Assembly: GCA_015680905.1 (NCBI GenBank)
Contig: CM027384.1
Span: 73,627,501 to 73,691,500 of the forward strand
DNA from: Coptis chinensis
Taxonomy: Eukaryota; Streptophyta; Magnoliopsida; Ranunculales; Ranunculaceae
Length of the DNA: 64,000 bases
Direction of reading: 5' to 3'
The translations under genes were made by a program, and so were the position numbers. Positions 23,601 through 36,393 of this stretch are shown here, in pieces. How positions within the stretch are numbered: position 1 is the stretch's first letter; every line of letters starts with the position of its first letter. A model generated the notes under the pieces. It ran no database searches and had not been told where the DNA came from. It saw only the letters and a program-made list of their open reading frames with translations.

Positions 23601-24192
23601 ACTTCCACCAACATCGACCCACTATTCCCATACCACCACGGTATCCGCAAAGATTTCAATACAGAGAAAGATTCACTGCTTTGAGGCTTTAGCCGCCATT
23701 AACAGCCCCGTAAGAGTTTCGACAGTTTAACCAATTTTAACAAAGTTTCGACAGTCTATATCAAATCCGAATTCACTCGAGTTTTAACAACTCGACAACA
23801 CGACGTCGAATCAAAACAATATAATGAACAGTAAAAATAGAAACATTAAACAGTATACCGATATGCGAAAAACTATAAATCCGATGAAATAGCCAAATAG
23901 CTACTCACCAGATTCACAAATCCTACTTAATCCTCCCAAAAATCGTCAAACCACCCTCCAAAGAAACGAGCTTCTAGCTCTGCCTCCATTTTTATTATTT
24001 TTATTATCTTAAAAACCCTATTCTCTAGAAAAATGTGTTTATATACTTGGGTCTGAAACCCAAGCCCAACACAGACTCGGGCCCAGAAACCAGGCCCACA
24101 TGTCCCGAGTCCAATCCGACCGATTTTTAAATAAATAAATTTAATTAATTAATAAATAGATAAAAACGTATTTTAAAAATACGGGCGTTACA
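20698..24192 (-). mobile_element. solo-LTR-like element, 3.5 kb, inserted in the Tat tandem array
   Basis: The ends are TGTCACACCCCGAATTTCG and GGGCGTTACA, and the 5 bp target duplication CAAAC lies at 20693-20697 and 24193-24197. The ends resemble those of Tekay/Del chromovirus LTRs. No gag-pol part is seen. On the minus strand a TATA-like AGTATATAAACAC lies near 24040, followed by sequence that could be transcribed. This suggests a single long LTR in minus orientation rather than a complete element. A non-autonomous derivative is also possible. Confidence 0.75.
22464..22655. repeat. GTCAA-rich cluster inside the solo-LTR-like element
   Basis: About 20 copies of GTCAA occur in roughly 190 bases, mostly as GGTCAAAGTCAA with interspersed CATGG words. 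On the other strand each reads TTGAC, the core of the W-box bound by WRKY factors. The repeat makes three overlapping pseudo-ORFs on the plus strand with no protein-like content. A binding role is only inferred. Confidence 0.7.
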
Positions 24193-24243
24193 CAAACTCC
24201 ATGACTTTTTGATGCGTGGAGTAAGGTGTCGTAAACGCAACCT

Positions 24244-27200
24244 TCACGACTTTGAATTTGTATAGGCCTTGAACCCAAAACGAACTGAGCGCTTAATGGT
24301 TGATTTATCTGGCTTAATAAAAACACATCCTAATCCAAAGCCGGATTTGTTGTGTGAGCCATCCGTGTAAACAATCCATGAATCGGATGAAGGGTCATTA
24401 TGTTTTGGCAAGGCTTCCTCGCCCCCAACTATAGCCATTTCGCTATAGATATCGTTATCTTGGTTGACTTCGAGGACAAAATTGTCGATAGGGAAATCTG
24501 CCATTAGGGATCCAAGTGTATGACCCTTTTCTGAAATGCGAGATTCAAAATTGATGCTATACGCACTTAAGTAGATATCCCATTCCGTGAGTCTACTTGA
24601 TTCCTGGGCACTTCGAAAAACTTTGCGTAGAGGATATTCCGTGTATACTTTGATCAGTCTTTCTTGGAAATACGGCTTGAGGCGTCTGGCAGCATGAACT
24701 AATGCTAGAGCAATTTTTTCAATTCTCGAATATCTGCTTTCCGCCCCCGTTAGTGTTTTACTAGTGAAGAAGATCGGACGACCGTCTTCTCCATTGATGA
24801 ATAGGATTGCACTTACTGCAATATCTGTAGCGGCCAAGTAAGCTCTAACAGGTTGCCCTGTAGCTGGGCTGGCTAAGATTGGTGGCGAGACCAAGTAGTT
24901 CTTAATTGATTGAAATGCATTTTCACAATCATCATTCCACCTTGCTGAGTCTTTTAACGTCTGAAAGAAAGGATGACACCGGTCCGAGTATTTAGAGATG
25001 AAACGATTTAGTGCTACTAAGCGCCCTGTGAGCTGTTGAATCTCCTTTTTTGTTTTTGGAGAGGGCATGGCTTGAATGGATCGGATTTGTTATGGGTTAG
25101 CTTCGATGCCTCAACGAGTCATCAAATACCCTAGAAATTTTCGTGATATTATTCCGAAAGCACATTTCAAAGGATTTAGCCGCATGTTGAATTCGTTAAT
25201 TATGTCAAAAACTGATTGTAAGTCAGAGATGTGATCGCCACTGTGCTTGGATTTTACAACCATGTCATCAATGTAAGCCTCCATTGTCTTGCCCAACATA
25301 TCTCCGAATATGGTGTTGATCATCCTCTAGTACGTAGCCCCTGCATTTTTTAAACCGAAAGGCATAACTTGGTAACAAAAAATCCCTTGGTCAGTGATGA
25401 ATGCAGTTGCTTCTTGGTCTTTAACAGCTAGCGGGATCTGGTGGTATCCTGAATACACATCTATAAATGATAAGCGTGGGTAGCCAGACGTGGCATCTAC
25501 CAATTCCGATATTCATGGAAAAGGGTAGGGATGAATCGGGCAAGCTTTGTTAAGATTCGTGAAATCAATGCACACTCTCATTTTACCATCTTTCTTGGGC
25601 ACTGCAACCACGTTAGACAACCACTGCGGATATGAAACTAGTCGTATGAACTGAGTTGAGAGTAACCGATCAATTTCCTCTCTGACTTTGAGTTTTCTAT
25701 CCGAAGCCATGCGCCTAGGCTTCTGCCGAACTAGCTTGATGGTAAGATCTATGTCAAGTGTGTGGCATGCAACTTTTGGGCTGATTCCAAGCATCTGCTC
25801 GACTGACCAAGCAAAGATCTTTTTGTTCTTTCTGAGGAGTGCTACCATTTCTTTTTGTTCATTTTCCGTTAGTTCTGCCGATATGAAAGTTGTTTCTCCG
25901 CCTAAATTTCCAATTTGAACTTCTAAGAGGCGGTCCTTCATTTTTTCAACTAGTAGTATAAATACTAGTGCGTGATTGATCCTGATTTAGACACTACTTG
26001 TGAATTACTGAGAATTATATTTCCCCGTATATCCGACTGACGATATTCCTCCAAGACTTTTTTGTGACAGCTGTAGGAATCCATCTGGTCGCCGTGCATC
26101 TTATAAATTTTGTCAAGAGATGGGAATTTTACTGCCTGGTGAAAAGTAGAGACTACTGTGCCCATGCTGTGGAGCCATTCTCTTCCTAGGATTGCATTGT
26201 AAGAGGACTTGCAATTCATCAGGAGGAATTCAATGTTGATGGACTTGTCTATGAGCGTGACTGGTAGAGAGATTCTTCCTACTGGGGTTGTTGCGGTTCC
26301 ATCAAATCCAATGATTGGAGTATTTTCTGCAATAATTAAATTTTCTAACAGCTGCATATTCTTGTAGCAACCTGCAAAAATGACGCTGACAGAACTTCTA
26401 GTATCTATCATGATGCGCTAAACTCGCCATAATCCAATGAAAGCTGAGATGACGACAGCATCATAATGAGGATGATGGACGTTAATTAGATCTCTATCAC
26501 TAAAACATAGGGGACCAGGCTCTGTGGTTTCTGAACGAATTTCTTCAACAAAATCAATGTTATTGACGTGATAAAATTCCCGCAATAAACCAAACTTGGC
26601 TCGTTGTTCACACTTTTGCCTTGTTCGTGAAACATCATTGATTTTGGCATGACCAGCTAGTATGACATTGTGGCTAGTCATTGCTACATTTTGCTTCACA
26701 ATTTTTGAAAGCACAAACTCATCTAATTGTCCCTTGTCGACTAGCCTCTGTATTTTTCCCTTGAGGGATCTGCACTCTCCTGTTTCATGGCCGAAATCAT
26801 TGTGGAAGTGACACCAAAGATTTTTGTCACGTGTAGACTTAGTGTTTTCAGGCAAGGGTAGCGAAGGAAAAAGTAAGTTGCATCCCTTGATCTTTTCATA
26901 TATCGCATCGTACTTGGCATATAATGGAGTGAGCTTCATTTCCTCACGAACTGTGTTAACCTTGTTGTATTCTAACTTCTATTGTGGCCCTTTCCGATAT
27001 GTTCTGCTTCTATTTGCCTTTACCTTCGTTTGAGTCTTTACTCCGAAAGTCTTTGTCTCTTAAGGCTTTTGATCTAACATCTTCCTCTACATTAATGAAC
27101 TGCTGCATTCGTGCAAACAAATCGGATTTTGATTGTGGGGGGTCCTGTACAAGGGAGTTGTAAAATTCGTTTTTATTGAAATGGACTCCTTCCTTGAATG

Positions 27201-28268
27201 CATGAATGATCATTACGTCAAGGACATCGGTGACCTCTGCTTGCACTTGGTGGAAAAGAATTACGAACTTTGCCAATGCTTCATCATTTTGCTGCTTGGT
27301 GTTAAGCAAGATGTTGACATCCTTAGGACGTGTCCAATTATGCTTAAACCGATCTGTGAACTGGTTTGCTAATTCCTGAAATGACGCAATAGATTGAGCT
27401 GGCAAGCTGGAAAGCCAATGTAGAGCTTCTCCTTTTAACGTAGACGGAAAAAGTTTGCACAAGAGGGGCCCCATCTTTGCGCCATAGAATTACCCTGCTT
27501 TTAAACTCTATAACATGATCGTTCGGGTCTCCTCCTGCTTCGTTGAACGTAAAAGGTCTGGTTGTTTGAATCCTTTCTGATGCTCTGCATTTTGTATCTT
27601 TAGGGAAAATCTCCCGACGACATCTTCATTCATTGCAAGGTCTTTCCATCGTGCTTCAGTGATACCCACATTGGTCATTATTTTCTTGATGATGTCTTTG
27701 ATTTGTTGTTCCGTGAATGGTGCACCTGTGGCTTCTAGATTTACGACTTAAGGAGTAATTCACTACGTTGCATCTCACGGTGTTGTCGCCCCCAGTTGTT
27801 GCTTGCTTCTATATTTGGCTGGTTCCTTGGGCTGCGAGACCTATGCCGATAAAACGGGCTAGGATGTCGAACTGGGGACCCATTTCTTTGGTGTCGCCAT
27901 ATTCTGGGATGACCGTCGTTAACCTGTCTGTATCGGTTTGCTGCATTCAAGCCATGTCTAAGGTCATGTTGCAATTCGTCCTTGAGGTCCTGATCTTGGC
28001 GTCCAGCATTGCGTCTTATGGTGGATATTGTCCACCATCCTGGTGCGCTATGATCAACATTCAATGATCTTGCCATGTTATGACCACTTCTACGCCTAGT
28101 GTTGTTGGTATTTCGAGATCTGGATCGTCTTCTTGAGTGGGATGAATGCCTGCTTGACCTTGAGTGATGATGCTCAGGGACAAGCTCCAATGGACGGGAT
28201 GTACCGTAATTAAATTGTAATCGGTTGGATACACTCCGGTTTTCACCGGATCTGGGAGCTCTTGCCAT
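24244..28268 (-). other. coding remains of the Tat element (gag, protease, RT, RNase H)
   Basis: In order on the minus strand come a charged gag start (about 27740-28270), gag body (27010-27475), a finger-bearing gag end (26418-26940), protease (25965-26411), reverse transcriptase (25080-25941), and the RT end, RNase H and second RNase H-like part (24244-25068). The similarity throughout is to Tat-type Ty3/Gypsy polyproteins. It is treated as a fossil. Confidence 0.88.
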
Positions 28269-29256
28269 GTGGAAGATGCAGCATCGGCGTCATTCTTTTG
28301 TACTTGCTTCTCTTTGTCCAGTTGCTTCTACAAGTAGTTGCTATGCTCCTTCTCTCTTCTGAACCTTTGACGCAGTACTTCTAACGGCATGTCTTCACTA
28401 CAAGAAAATTGAGTTTTTGCCACAGGTACAACCTTGTTTTAGCCACAGTCATCAGCTGCTGCCAGGGTCGAACGGCCTATAGCCGTGGCCAAGTTTTTAA
28501 GTGGTCATGGGGTATTGTTTAGGTAGTTGAGTTTTAGTTCCCATTTTGGCCACGGCTGTGTCCATTTGTTTTATCCACCGTTGGATCAAACTTGAATTTT
28601 GATGTCCGTTAAGATCTCATGAAACCCTCATGAAAATAAAGAGGAACCATGAAACAACTATCAAAAATCAAAGAAGAAGACTCGAGTTATTCGAAAGAAA
28701 ACTCGATATTAAAGCAACAACAAGATTTGGCTTCCTTCTCTCTCTCCTCTATAAATAGTACTTCTATTTTATTCACTTCTCTCATCTAACAGAACTTTCC
28801 TCCTCCCCCTCTCTCTGTCTCTCACCCAGGTTGAAGATGGACGAAAAGCATCAATTTTCCTCCCTCACACACTCTCTCTTTCACGCTAGAGTCACGAGGA
28901 CCAGGTTGGATTGCACTCTTATATCTGTTTTTTTTTTTTTACTTATTTTGATGTTAGTTGCTAATTTAGGGTTCCTTGATTTTAATTTTTGTAAGAAAAT
29001 TTTGTTTTTTTTAACACCAATTAACATTACAAAATGTAATTGAGAAAAGTTCACAAGTTCCTTCATATGAAAAGGGTGAATATATAACTGACCGAGTCTC
29101 TCTCTCTCTCTTAAAATCTCCAAAGTACTAAAGATCAGTAATTTCCGACAACTTCATCAAAATTGCTCGATGGGGATACAATCCCACTCCGATCGACTCA
29201 CGCCATAACTCTAACCATATGACACATCATTCTTGAGAAGCAACAAAAGACTCATC

Positions 29257-29945
29257 TTAAGATTGTTCTGAATCTGAAATGACAACCATCTTCTGAATTG
29301 AATCAACATCCCTAGCTTCAGAGAGCGTGTGTGTCAGAAGAGTAACTGCATCCTCGTCTGTAACTCCAAATATCTCTTTGATGATTAAGGAGCTCTCCCT
29401 TGAACAGAATTCTGGCAGCTCATATAGATAAAATATCTTCCCAAAGAGTGCCTGCACAACAAGTTTTCTCTTAAAACCCTTCTCTGAGTATCTTGAAATA
29501 TCCATGACAACTGGACCTTTGTCCCTTACAATTCGTCTTGATATCTCGTTTAGAATTTTAGCAACCTGGGCATCATTCAGCATAGAAGCTTTTCTGAGTT
29601 GGATCAAGTCTGCCAACATGTCTGGGTTGAAGGGTTTTTCATTCATTGCATGGCGAATGTACTTGCGCAAAATTTCCTCCATGCCAAATCCTATCTGCTG
29701 CACAAGTTCCAGTAGAGCTTGATTCTGAACTTGATTTCATCCTTTGAGGAGTAAGTCATCTATGGATTTGCATAAGAAAGCATTTTTGTTTACCAGTTTG
29801 TGTCTCTTAGCCTTTGGTGAATTTGACTTTCTGAGGGTCTTGACAAAGGTAATAATGAAAGTGAGTCCAGCATAAGCCATGGGAACAACTAGGATCCAAG
29901 GGAGAGAGCTCTGACCCCAGACCTCTACAATTGGTTTGGGATATA
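29257..29945 (-). pseudogene. captured fragment of an unidentified helical membrane protein gene
   Basis: On the minus strand an open stretch (29257-29703) encodes about 148 aa ending in DSIQKMVVISDSEQS. It is rich in helices and charged residues (GFGMEEILRKYIRHAMNEK, KIFYLYELPEFCSRESS, EIFGVTDEDAVTLLTHTLSE). Just upstream in the same direction (29740-29945) is a segment with a likely membrane helix, WILVVPMAYAGLTFIITFV, and a basic stretch, RKSNSPKAKRHK, separated by an in-frame TGA. The combination looks like the C-terminal half of a plant membrane protein, perhaps plastid-targeted. I could not name it. It lies within the CACTA element and is unlikely to be expressed as a full gene. Confidence 0.6.
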
Positions 29946-30414
29946 TTCAGTAATCTTCTTTAATCTCACTATTTTGTTTTCTTGTTATCTGCTTTTGATA
30001 GACTAAACCTCATGGCCATGGTGATGTCCATTTGCTTCTTTACTCTAGTGGTCTTCTACGTTTGGTATCGTTACCTTTCATAGAAACGATTCGATTTTCT
30101 TTTTGTTGTTAGAAGTTATTTTTCCTGTTAATAATGTATTAACCTTATTATGTTGATTGATGATGTTTAGATTCATACTAGTCTTAGGTTCCATTTTTAT
30201 ATGGTATTTTTCCTGAGTTGCCTCTAATATGACAAGTTTCATTACTGTCTTAGGCATGATGCAGGATTGAAGTGGGTTCTCTTTTATTAAGATACGAATG
30301 GATTACTCTTCAAGGTTAGATGAATGTGTTGTCATGACATATTTGACTTGAATGATTATCTTATGAGCTTATATGGTTTTTTTAACTTACCACTTCTTTT
30401 GAAATTTTAGTGTT

Positions 30415-31410
30415 GCTTCTTGGTTCCGTTTGAAATACCCCCACATTGCTTTGGCTGCTTGGGCATCTTCTGCTCCTATTTTATACTACCTGGGTGATAC
30501 CAAGGTCAATTAAATTTTGAACCTCAACCAATTCCTTGTATGTAATACCATGTAGGAAACAAGCGTTAACTGTTATGAGACCATAAAGAGAAGCTGGGAC
30601 TTGATCGATGGTATTGGATCCAGCGGCAACGGTTTGAAGGAACTTAGCCAGAAGTTCAAATCTTGCAGGTAATCTTATAAATTACACAAGTATTATGCAT
30701 CAAATACTGTTCTCATTATTTTGTATCTATTCTACTTCCTATGATAATTGCTTTCAATTTGCTGATTTTATTTCTTTTCTTCCTAGCCTTTTGAAGTCAT
30801 CCAAAGAGTTGAAAGATTATCTTCAAAGGAAATATCAAGATGTTTGACAAGACATTATCTTCAATCGGAGGACACCCCAGTGGAAAAGATATGCAGTGTT
30901 ATAGATGCAATGTCTACAAATTCTGATGTTCTTAGCAGAATATTTGCAGGTGTTGTGTTTTAGATTTTTAAAGTTAAATATAAATATGTGTTTTTTCTAA
31001 GACAATCACTATATATAAACTGGTTTCTCAACTTATTATTCTTCGTTCGTTCGCGGATAAAGTTTGGTTTACACTAACAAGTAACAACTCTCTGTGTAGG
31101 AATTGAAGCGATTGAAGGAAATGAACCACCTAAATGTTACCCAATATTAATACTTACGACTTATGCGAGCATATATCAATGGACGTGGCAAGTATCTCAA
31201 GTATACTATCGTCTCAGGCTCTCAGCCATAACATTTTCAGATGGATTTGCTTACCTTATTGTTTGTTGTGATACTTCAGATAGACACGGAGCTGATAGAA
31301 CCAAGTACAACGAGCACTAATGAGACGATGTTCCAGATTCCCAGTGCAAGTTACAGTCAAAAGGAGTATTGTGAAGAACTGTATGGACCTCTCAACCATC
31401 CTGCCTTAGT
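30415..31410 (+). pseudogene. captured fragment of an S28 serine carboxypeptidase (lysosomal Pro-X type)
   Basis: Exon-like pieces, with introns between them, match the S28 peptidase family. At 30415-30505 is [19 protein letters not shown], the stretch just after the active-site serine region. At about 30555-30668 come CYETIKRSWDLIDG and KELSQKFKSC. At 30870-30950 is PVEKICSVIDAMS with SRIFAGV. At 31100-31400 are weaker pieces including QWTWQ and NETMFQ...KEYCEELYG. The order of the pieces is the same as in the protein. The N-terminal part with the nucleophile and the C-terminal catalytic residues are missing or not seen. The gene is non-functional and was moved as genomic DNA. Confidence 0.8.
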
Positions 31411-31449
31411 GTTCATTGAAGCCTGAAAATTTATTGAAAAGTTATAGGA

Positions 31450-32075
<626 letters not shown>

Positions 32076-32232
32076 GTGAGTACCATGGAAAAATGATAGA
32101 AGCTCTAATTTATTTACTTTATAGTCACTCCCTGTTACATCGGTCTCATTCTATGAAAACTTCGGGGTGCTTGTTTCAAAGAGTAGTAATAATAACTAAT
32201 AGAGCTATATAAAGTACAGCTTGAAACTTCAC

Positions 32233-33723
32233 TCATATTGCATTAACAGTGATCTTCATCCCGCACTCACGATGCCCAAGATAATTGAAGATAAAAGAGT
32301 TGGGACCCTTTGCCAATCTGATCCGATCAGTCCCACTCTTAAGCACTTTTGCACCCCTTGGAATCCGGCATGTGTTGTAGCTCCTCGGGTCAACGGCAAC
32401 CACGTTATGGAATGAAGGGTTGTACTTGAAAATTACACCATGAACACACGCTTTAGCATGTATGTGAATTTTAATCTAAATGAGTCAAGACACACAAAAG
32501 AGCATTTTCCGCATGCACGCCCCCGGCGTAAGTTTGATTTCATCTTATTATAATAATAAAATTAAAGTGCTAAAAACAAAAACTAAAATGTTTTTATGTG
32601 AATATGGTCAATATCGCCTTTTTTTAAGGATCAATATTACAACCCGTTGCATTCACCAAGAGCATCCGAATCTTATCTTTGAAGTTGCTACCGAAGCTAT
32701 CTGTAATAACTGTTTCATGTGTAGTCTTAGCATGTTTTAAGGATGTAAGTAATGTATACTACTTGGGATCAAACTCATCTGGGTAGATATTGGGTTCATT
32801 TGTTGACGATATAATAAGAATAAAGAATATCATTTTTCTTTGTCATTTTTGGAATATGATCGGAAAGAGACAATGATCATTTTGAGTGTAAGCAAGGGAC
32901 TTGCTGACATTGTCATTTCCATCAAAGACCTGGAAGAATTCAAGGGATTTTACTCTTTATTAAATATGGAAACATGGTTTGGTCAGGCTAATGGGATTTA
33001 GGGATCCTTACCCTGGCTTTGCCGTTGTTTTGCTTTTCTTAGTCAGTCTGTTTCATCTACTTATGTAATTATCGTTGGTAATCTTTGTTTGAGTTCAACT
33101 GTTTTACATCTTCACATTCACCTTCTGTAGTTCTCTGATTTCCAACAATTAAATTCTCATTTCAGACTTCGAGAGAGCATTGAGGAAGTTAATCGATTAT
33201 TAGAAGCAAAGGAAAATGCTCTTGATGGGTTGCAGAACTCTCTTTTTGAGAAAGAACAGGTTTGGACATTCAAACATCTTTTGAAATACTTTAGGGTTAC
33301 TGCTTCCTGAGAATTTGTGGGTTCATCTTGTTATACAATTATTATCCCCATCACACTACTTATGTGGGATTGTGTCATCAAAGAGTGCTGATTAATGAAG
33401 ACGAACAACAAAAGAAATATATTATTAGTTTTTATGACATATTTCACATATTTTGGCAGGGGACAAACATAATGTCGGGTGGTGCTACAAGTTTTGGGAG
33501 ACTCAGCTGGATCGTTTAGCTACCAAAGATCAAACTTACCAAGTACATCACCAGCCCCGACCTCTTTTCCCAGTAGGCCGACTTTACTGATGTTAAAGGT
33601 CCAACCACGAGCATCTCCAACTGTGTAGATTGCTGCATGAGCAATTTCACAATGAACCAGTAGGACTAGTAGTGTGACTGCAATGGTCACAACATGATTT
33701 GCACTGCCTGTTATTCGCACCAT
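32233..33723 (-). pseudogene. captured plantacyanin (basic blue protein) gene, two exons
   Basis: Exon 1 (33540-33723) encodes a signal peptide (MVRITGSANHVVTIAVTLLV...AHA) and AIYTVGDARGWTFNIS. It ends in GAGDVL at a GTAAGT donor. Exon 2 (about 32233-32443) encodes IFKYNPSFHNVVAVD, YNTCRIPRGAKVLKSGTDR, IRLAKGPNSFIFNYLGH and GMKITVNAI, then TGA. The blue-copper ligand pattern is recognisable (H in HNVV, H in GHRECGM), while the usual cysteine of FICN reads as FIFN. The acceptor before exon 2 lacks AG. This is the opposite strand to the neighbouring captured genes. Plantacyanins are secreted copper proteins. This copy is probably dead. Confidence 0.85.
33167..33259 (+). pseudogene. captured coiled-coil exon, gene not identified
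   Basis: A 93 bp open segment between an AG acceptor and a GT donor encodes LRESIEEVNRLLEAKEN and ALDGLQNSLFEKEQ, a regular heptad-like pattern. It lies inside the intron of the captured plantacyanin, on the other strand. It could come from any long coiled-coil protein. Confidence 0.5.
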
Positions 33724-33796
33724 CTTAAGAAAAACAATAACTATAAGTGAAAGATGAAAACTGAGAAACTTGAGGTTTTGTGGTGATGGACTTCAA

Positions 33797-34019
33797 CTGA
33801 GGAGATCAGCATGCTCCGCCAGGTGCTCTGTCATTTAACGTTACATAACTTATTTTCACATTTTGTTCAAGATGAGATGATTGACACACGCGGTGTTCTG
33901 TGATGTTTGGTTTGGCTAGCTGTTCAGATTGTTGTCGATTGCCCTAGGACTGTACCTGATGTTACTTTCTTTCAGCAATTGGAGGTTCATAAATCCTTGG
34001 AACGAATTCTATATACGTG
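33797..34019 (+). pseudogene. captured fragment of a TBC-domain Rab GTPase-activating protein
   Basis: Two exon-like pieces are present. The first, at about 33797-33832, ends in EEISMLRQ before a GT donor. The second, 33928-34019, lies behind a TTCAG acceptor and encodes VVDCPRTVPDVTFFQQ and VHKSLERILYTW. That text is diagnostic of plant TBC1D22-like Rab-GAPs. The catalytic R and Q fingers are not covered. It lies near the right end of the CACTA element. Confidence 0.82.
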
Positions 34020-35275
34020 GTGAGTTCCTTTACATGATTATATGGGATAATTAAATGTATACTATTATGTAGACCTTTAGGCATTTAAAAGAATACTATT
34101 ACGATGTAGACTTTGGCAGGGATTAATTAGAACAACATTCCATATGTAATGGTTAGTACTTTCTCCTTCATTTGATATTTGCTATATTAGATGATTTTCA
34201 TTTCTAATGATTGCTTTTAAATATTGTAGAAATATCTTCAAAGCCTACTCTAAGGCAGGATCATGAAGAGGTACAAATGAGGAATATCGTCTATCGAGTT
34301 TAGGCACTATATCTCGATGATGTTTTCATTTTTCTTAAAAGTCATTCTAAATAGTGTTTAAATTTTTAAAAGTGTTATATTTGTTCTTTTATGTAAGTTA
34401 GGATACCTAATGGGATCTATGTTGTAAAAAAAACTTATGCCAAGTACATATTGAGTATGAAATATTGAATTGTGGATAATTAAGATTCTTGTGGGTTTGA
34501 TTGGAATGATAGAATTTTGTATGAACTGCAGTGATCGCGAATTGTATGAATTTTGTGCGGTGTTAGAATCAATTTTTTTATCCAACAAAAGACATTTTCC
34601 ACGGCCATAAACTGTGGCGAAATTTTAGATACACTCCATTAAAGACATTTGCCACGGCCTAAACCTGTTGCCAAATTATAGATCCCAAATCCACAAAGAC
34701 ATTGGGCACGGGTCGTGTGAGGAATGGCTACGGTTTAGTGCTGTGGCAAAAGGAGACATTGACCACGGCCCTTGTAACGGTTTATATCCGTGGCCAAAAA
34801 TGAAGCTATACCTACGGTCTTTAGATGTGGCCAAAGATTAGCCACAAGTGCATTGGCTACGGTCCTGCAACAGCTATAAGCCGTGGCTAAAGGTCTTTTG
34901 CCACAGCTCATGACCGTGGCGAATACTCGATATTCTTGTAGTGCTTCATCTCCTATCTCCATATTTTCCGGATCTACTTCGTTTGCATTTGTAACATCTA
35001 GATCTTGAAGGTGAGTTACTGGAGCCTGAGATGGCAGACGTCTAGATCTGGGTTGTCATGGCACTTGGAGTTGAAAAGGTTGATCTTGCAGATTTGTTGC
35101 AGCAGGTTGTTCTATCACCTCTTGATTGATTACTACTTCCGGATTTTCGTCTTGTTGTTGTTGTGTTCTTGCATTCTTGTTCGCCTGAGACCTTGTAGTT
35201 TTTGCCATTAATGGTGTTTGGAAGAAGGAACGTGGAAGAAGGCCCGTCAATAAGGACCACGGACGGCGCCAATTA

Positions 35276-35849
35276 TGTTTGGGTGATAACTCACACAAAC
35301 ACACCAATGATCTTGTTGGAGAGGTTGATAGAGAGTGAAAGAGACTATACCACCAATGACTACCTACGTATCTAAATTGTTCTCTGGAATCAAGTCTCAA
35401 AAATGCACGTAGTTCTTTGTTTGAAATGATTGTTGGGTATTTATAGGAATCTTATTGCTTAAAATACCCTTTCCTTATTTGATGAGATATTTTTCTCTTT
35501 GTATGAAATCTTTTCCAAAGCTTCATATGGAAAAAATCCCTTGACATATCTCCGGACCTGCTATATATAACTTGGTGCCATATTAGTGGGCAGTGTCATT
35601 GCTCCAATAGGGGGCATGCCCGAATGCCACACTAGTAGGCAAGCGGGACTGCCACAGTAGCGGGCAAGCAAGCCCGCCTCACTAGTAGGCAAGCGATGCC
35701 ACAGTAGCGGGCAAGCAAGCACGCCTCACTAGTAGGTAAGCGGGACTGCCACAGTAGTGGGCAAGCAAGCACACCTCATTAGTGGGCAGCTCTTATAGTA
35801 GTACCCAATGATGGTCGTTCGTAGGGGTATGAGTACACTAGTACATACA
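35276..35849 (-). repeat. right LTR of the Tat element
   Basis: The 574 bp repeat pairs with 19368-19942. It is directly followed on the right by a copy of the P450 upstream region, starting CTATCTAAATTCT. Confidence 0.9.
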
Positions 35850-36393
35850 CTATCTAAATTCTATTAGTGCAATCATGCTATGGCTGAAAAGGTACCAACA
35901 TGAATGTAGGTCACACGTCGCAACTGTTTCGTGATTATATGGCTTCTGGATGCAGTCACTGAATTAAAAAAAAATATCCCTTTGAACTGCATGTATTTAA
36001 AATAATACTACACCGACCCACTTATTTGACCTACCCAAAAGTCCTAATCATTGATTTATATAGAGATAAGTGTCCGTGTATATTGCAATGCAAACCGACG
36101 TTATCCAAATAATGAGTCGCAATAGTAGGTCTAAAAAGTAGATCCATGTAGCACAACTCTAGTGCTTAAAATATGTAGTTCGATAACCAGGAGGATCAAC
36201 CAATTCTAATAACAAAACCCTTGTGCACGTTAATAGTTTCTGTGAGCTTGGTTGGTGGATCATCTCACAGTGCCTTTCCAAGGCCCATTCATTAAATTGA
36301 GTTATGAGGAATCCTTGTGAGTGCTCTACCCATTATTGGTTGGTAAATGCCCAATCCAATGATGTATGGCCAAAGACAAAATCCTAGTTCACA
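35850..36393 (+). repeat. third copy of the P450 upstream region, without its gene
   Basis: Similarity to 9565-9860 and 42505-43165 starts at the very edge of the Tat LTR (ATCTAAATTCTATTAG). It continues through ACCAACATGAATGTAGG, ATCAACCAATTC and CAAGGCCCATTCATTAAATT. No P450 coding sequence follows. It is either the relic of another array unit or part of the A2 unit, split off by the later gypsy-type insertion. Confidence 0.75.
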
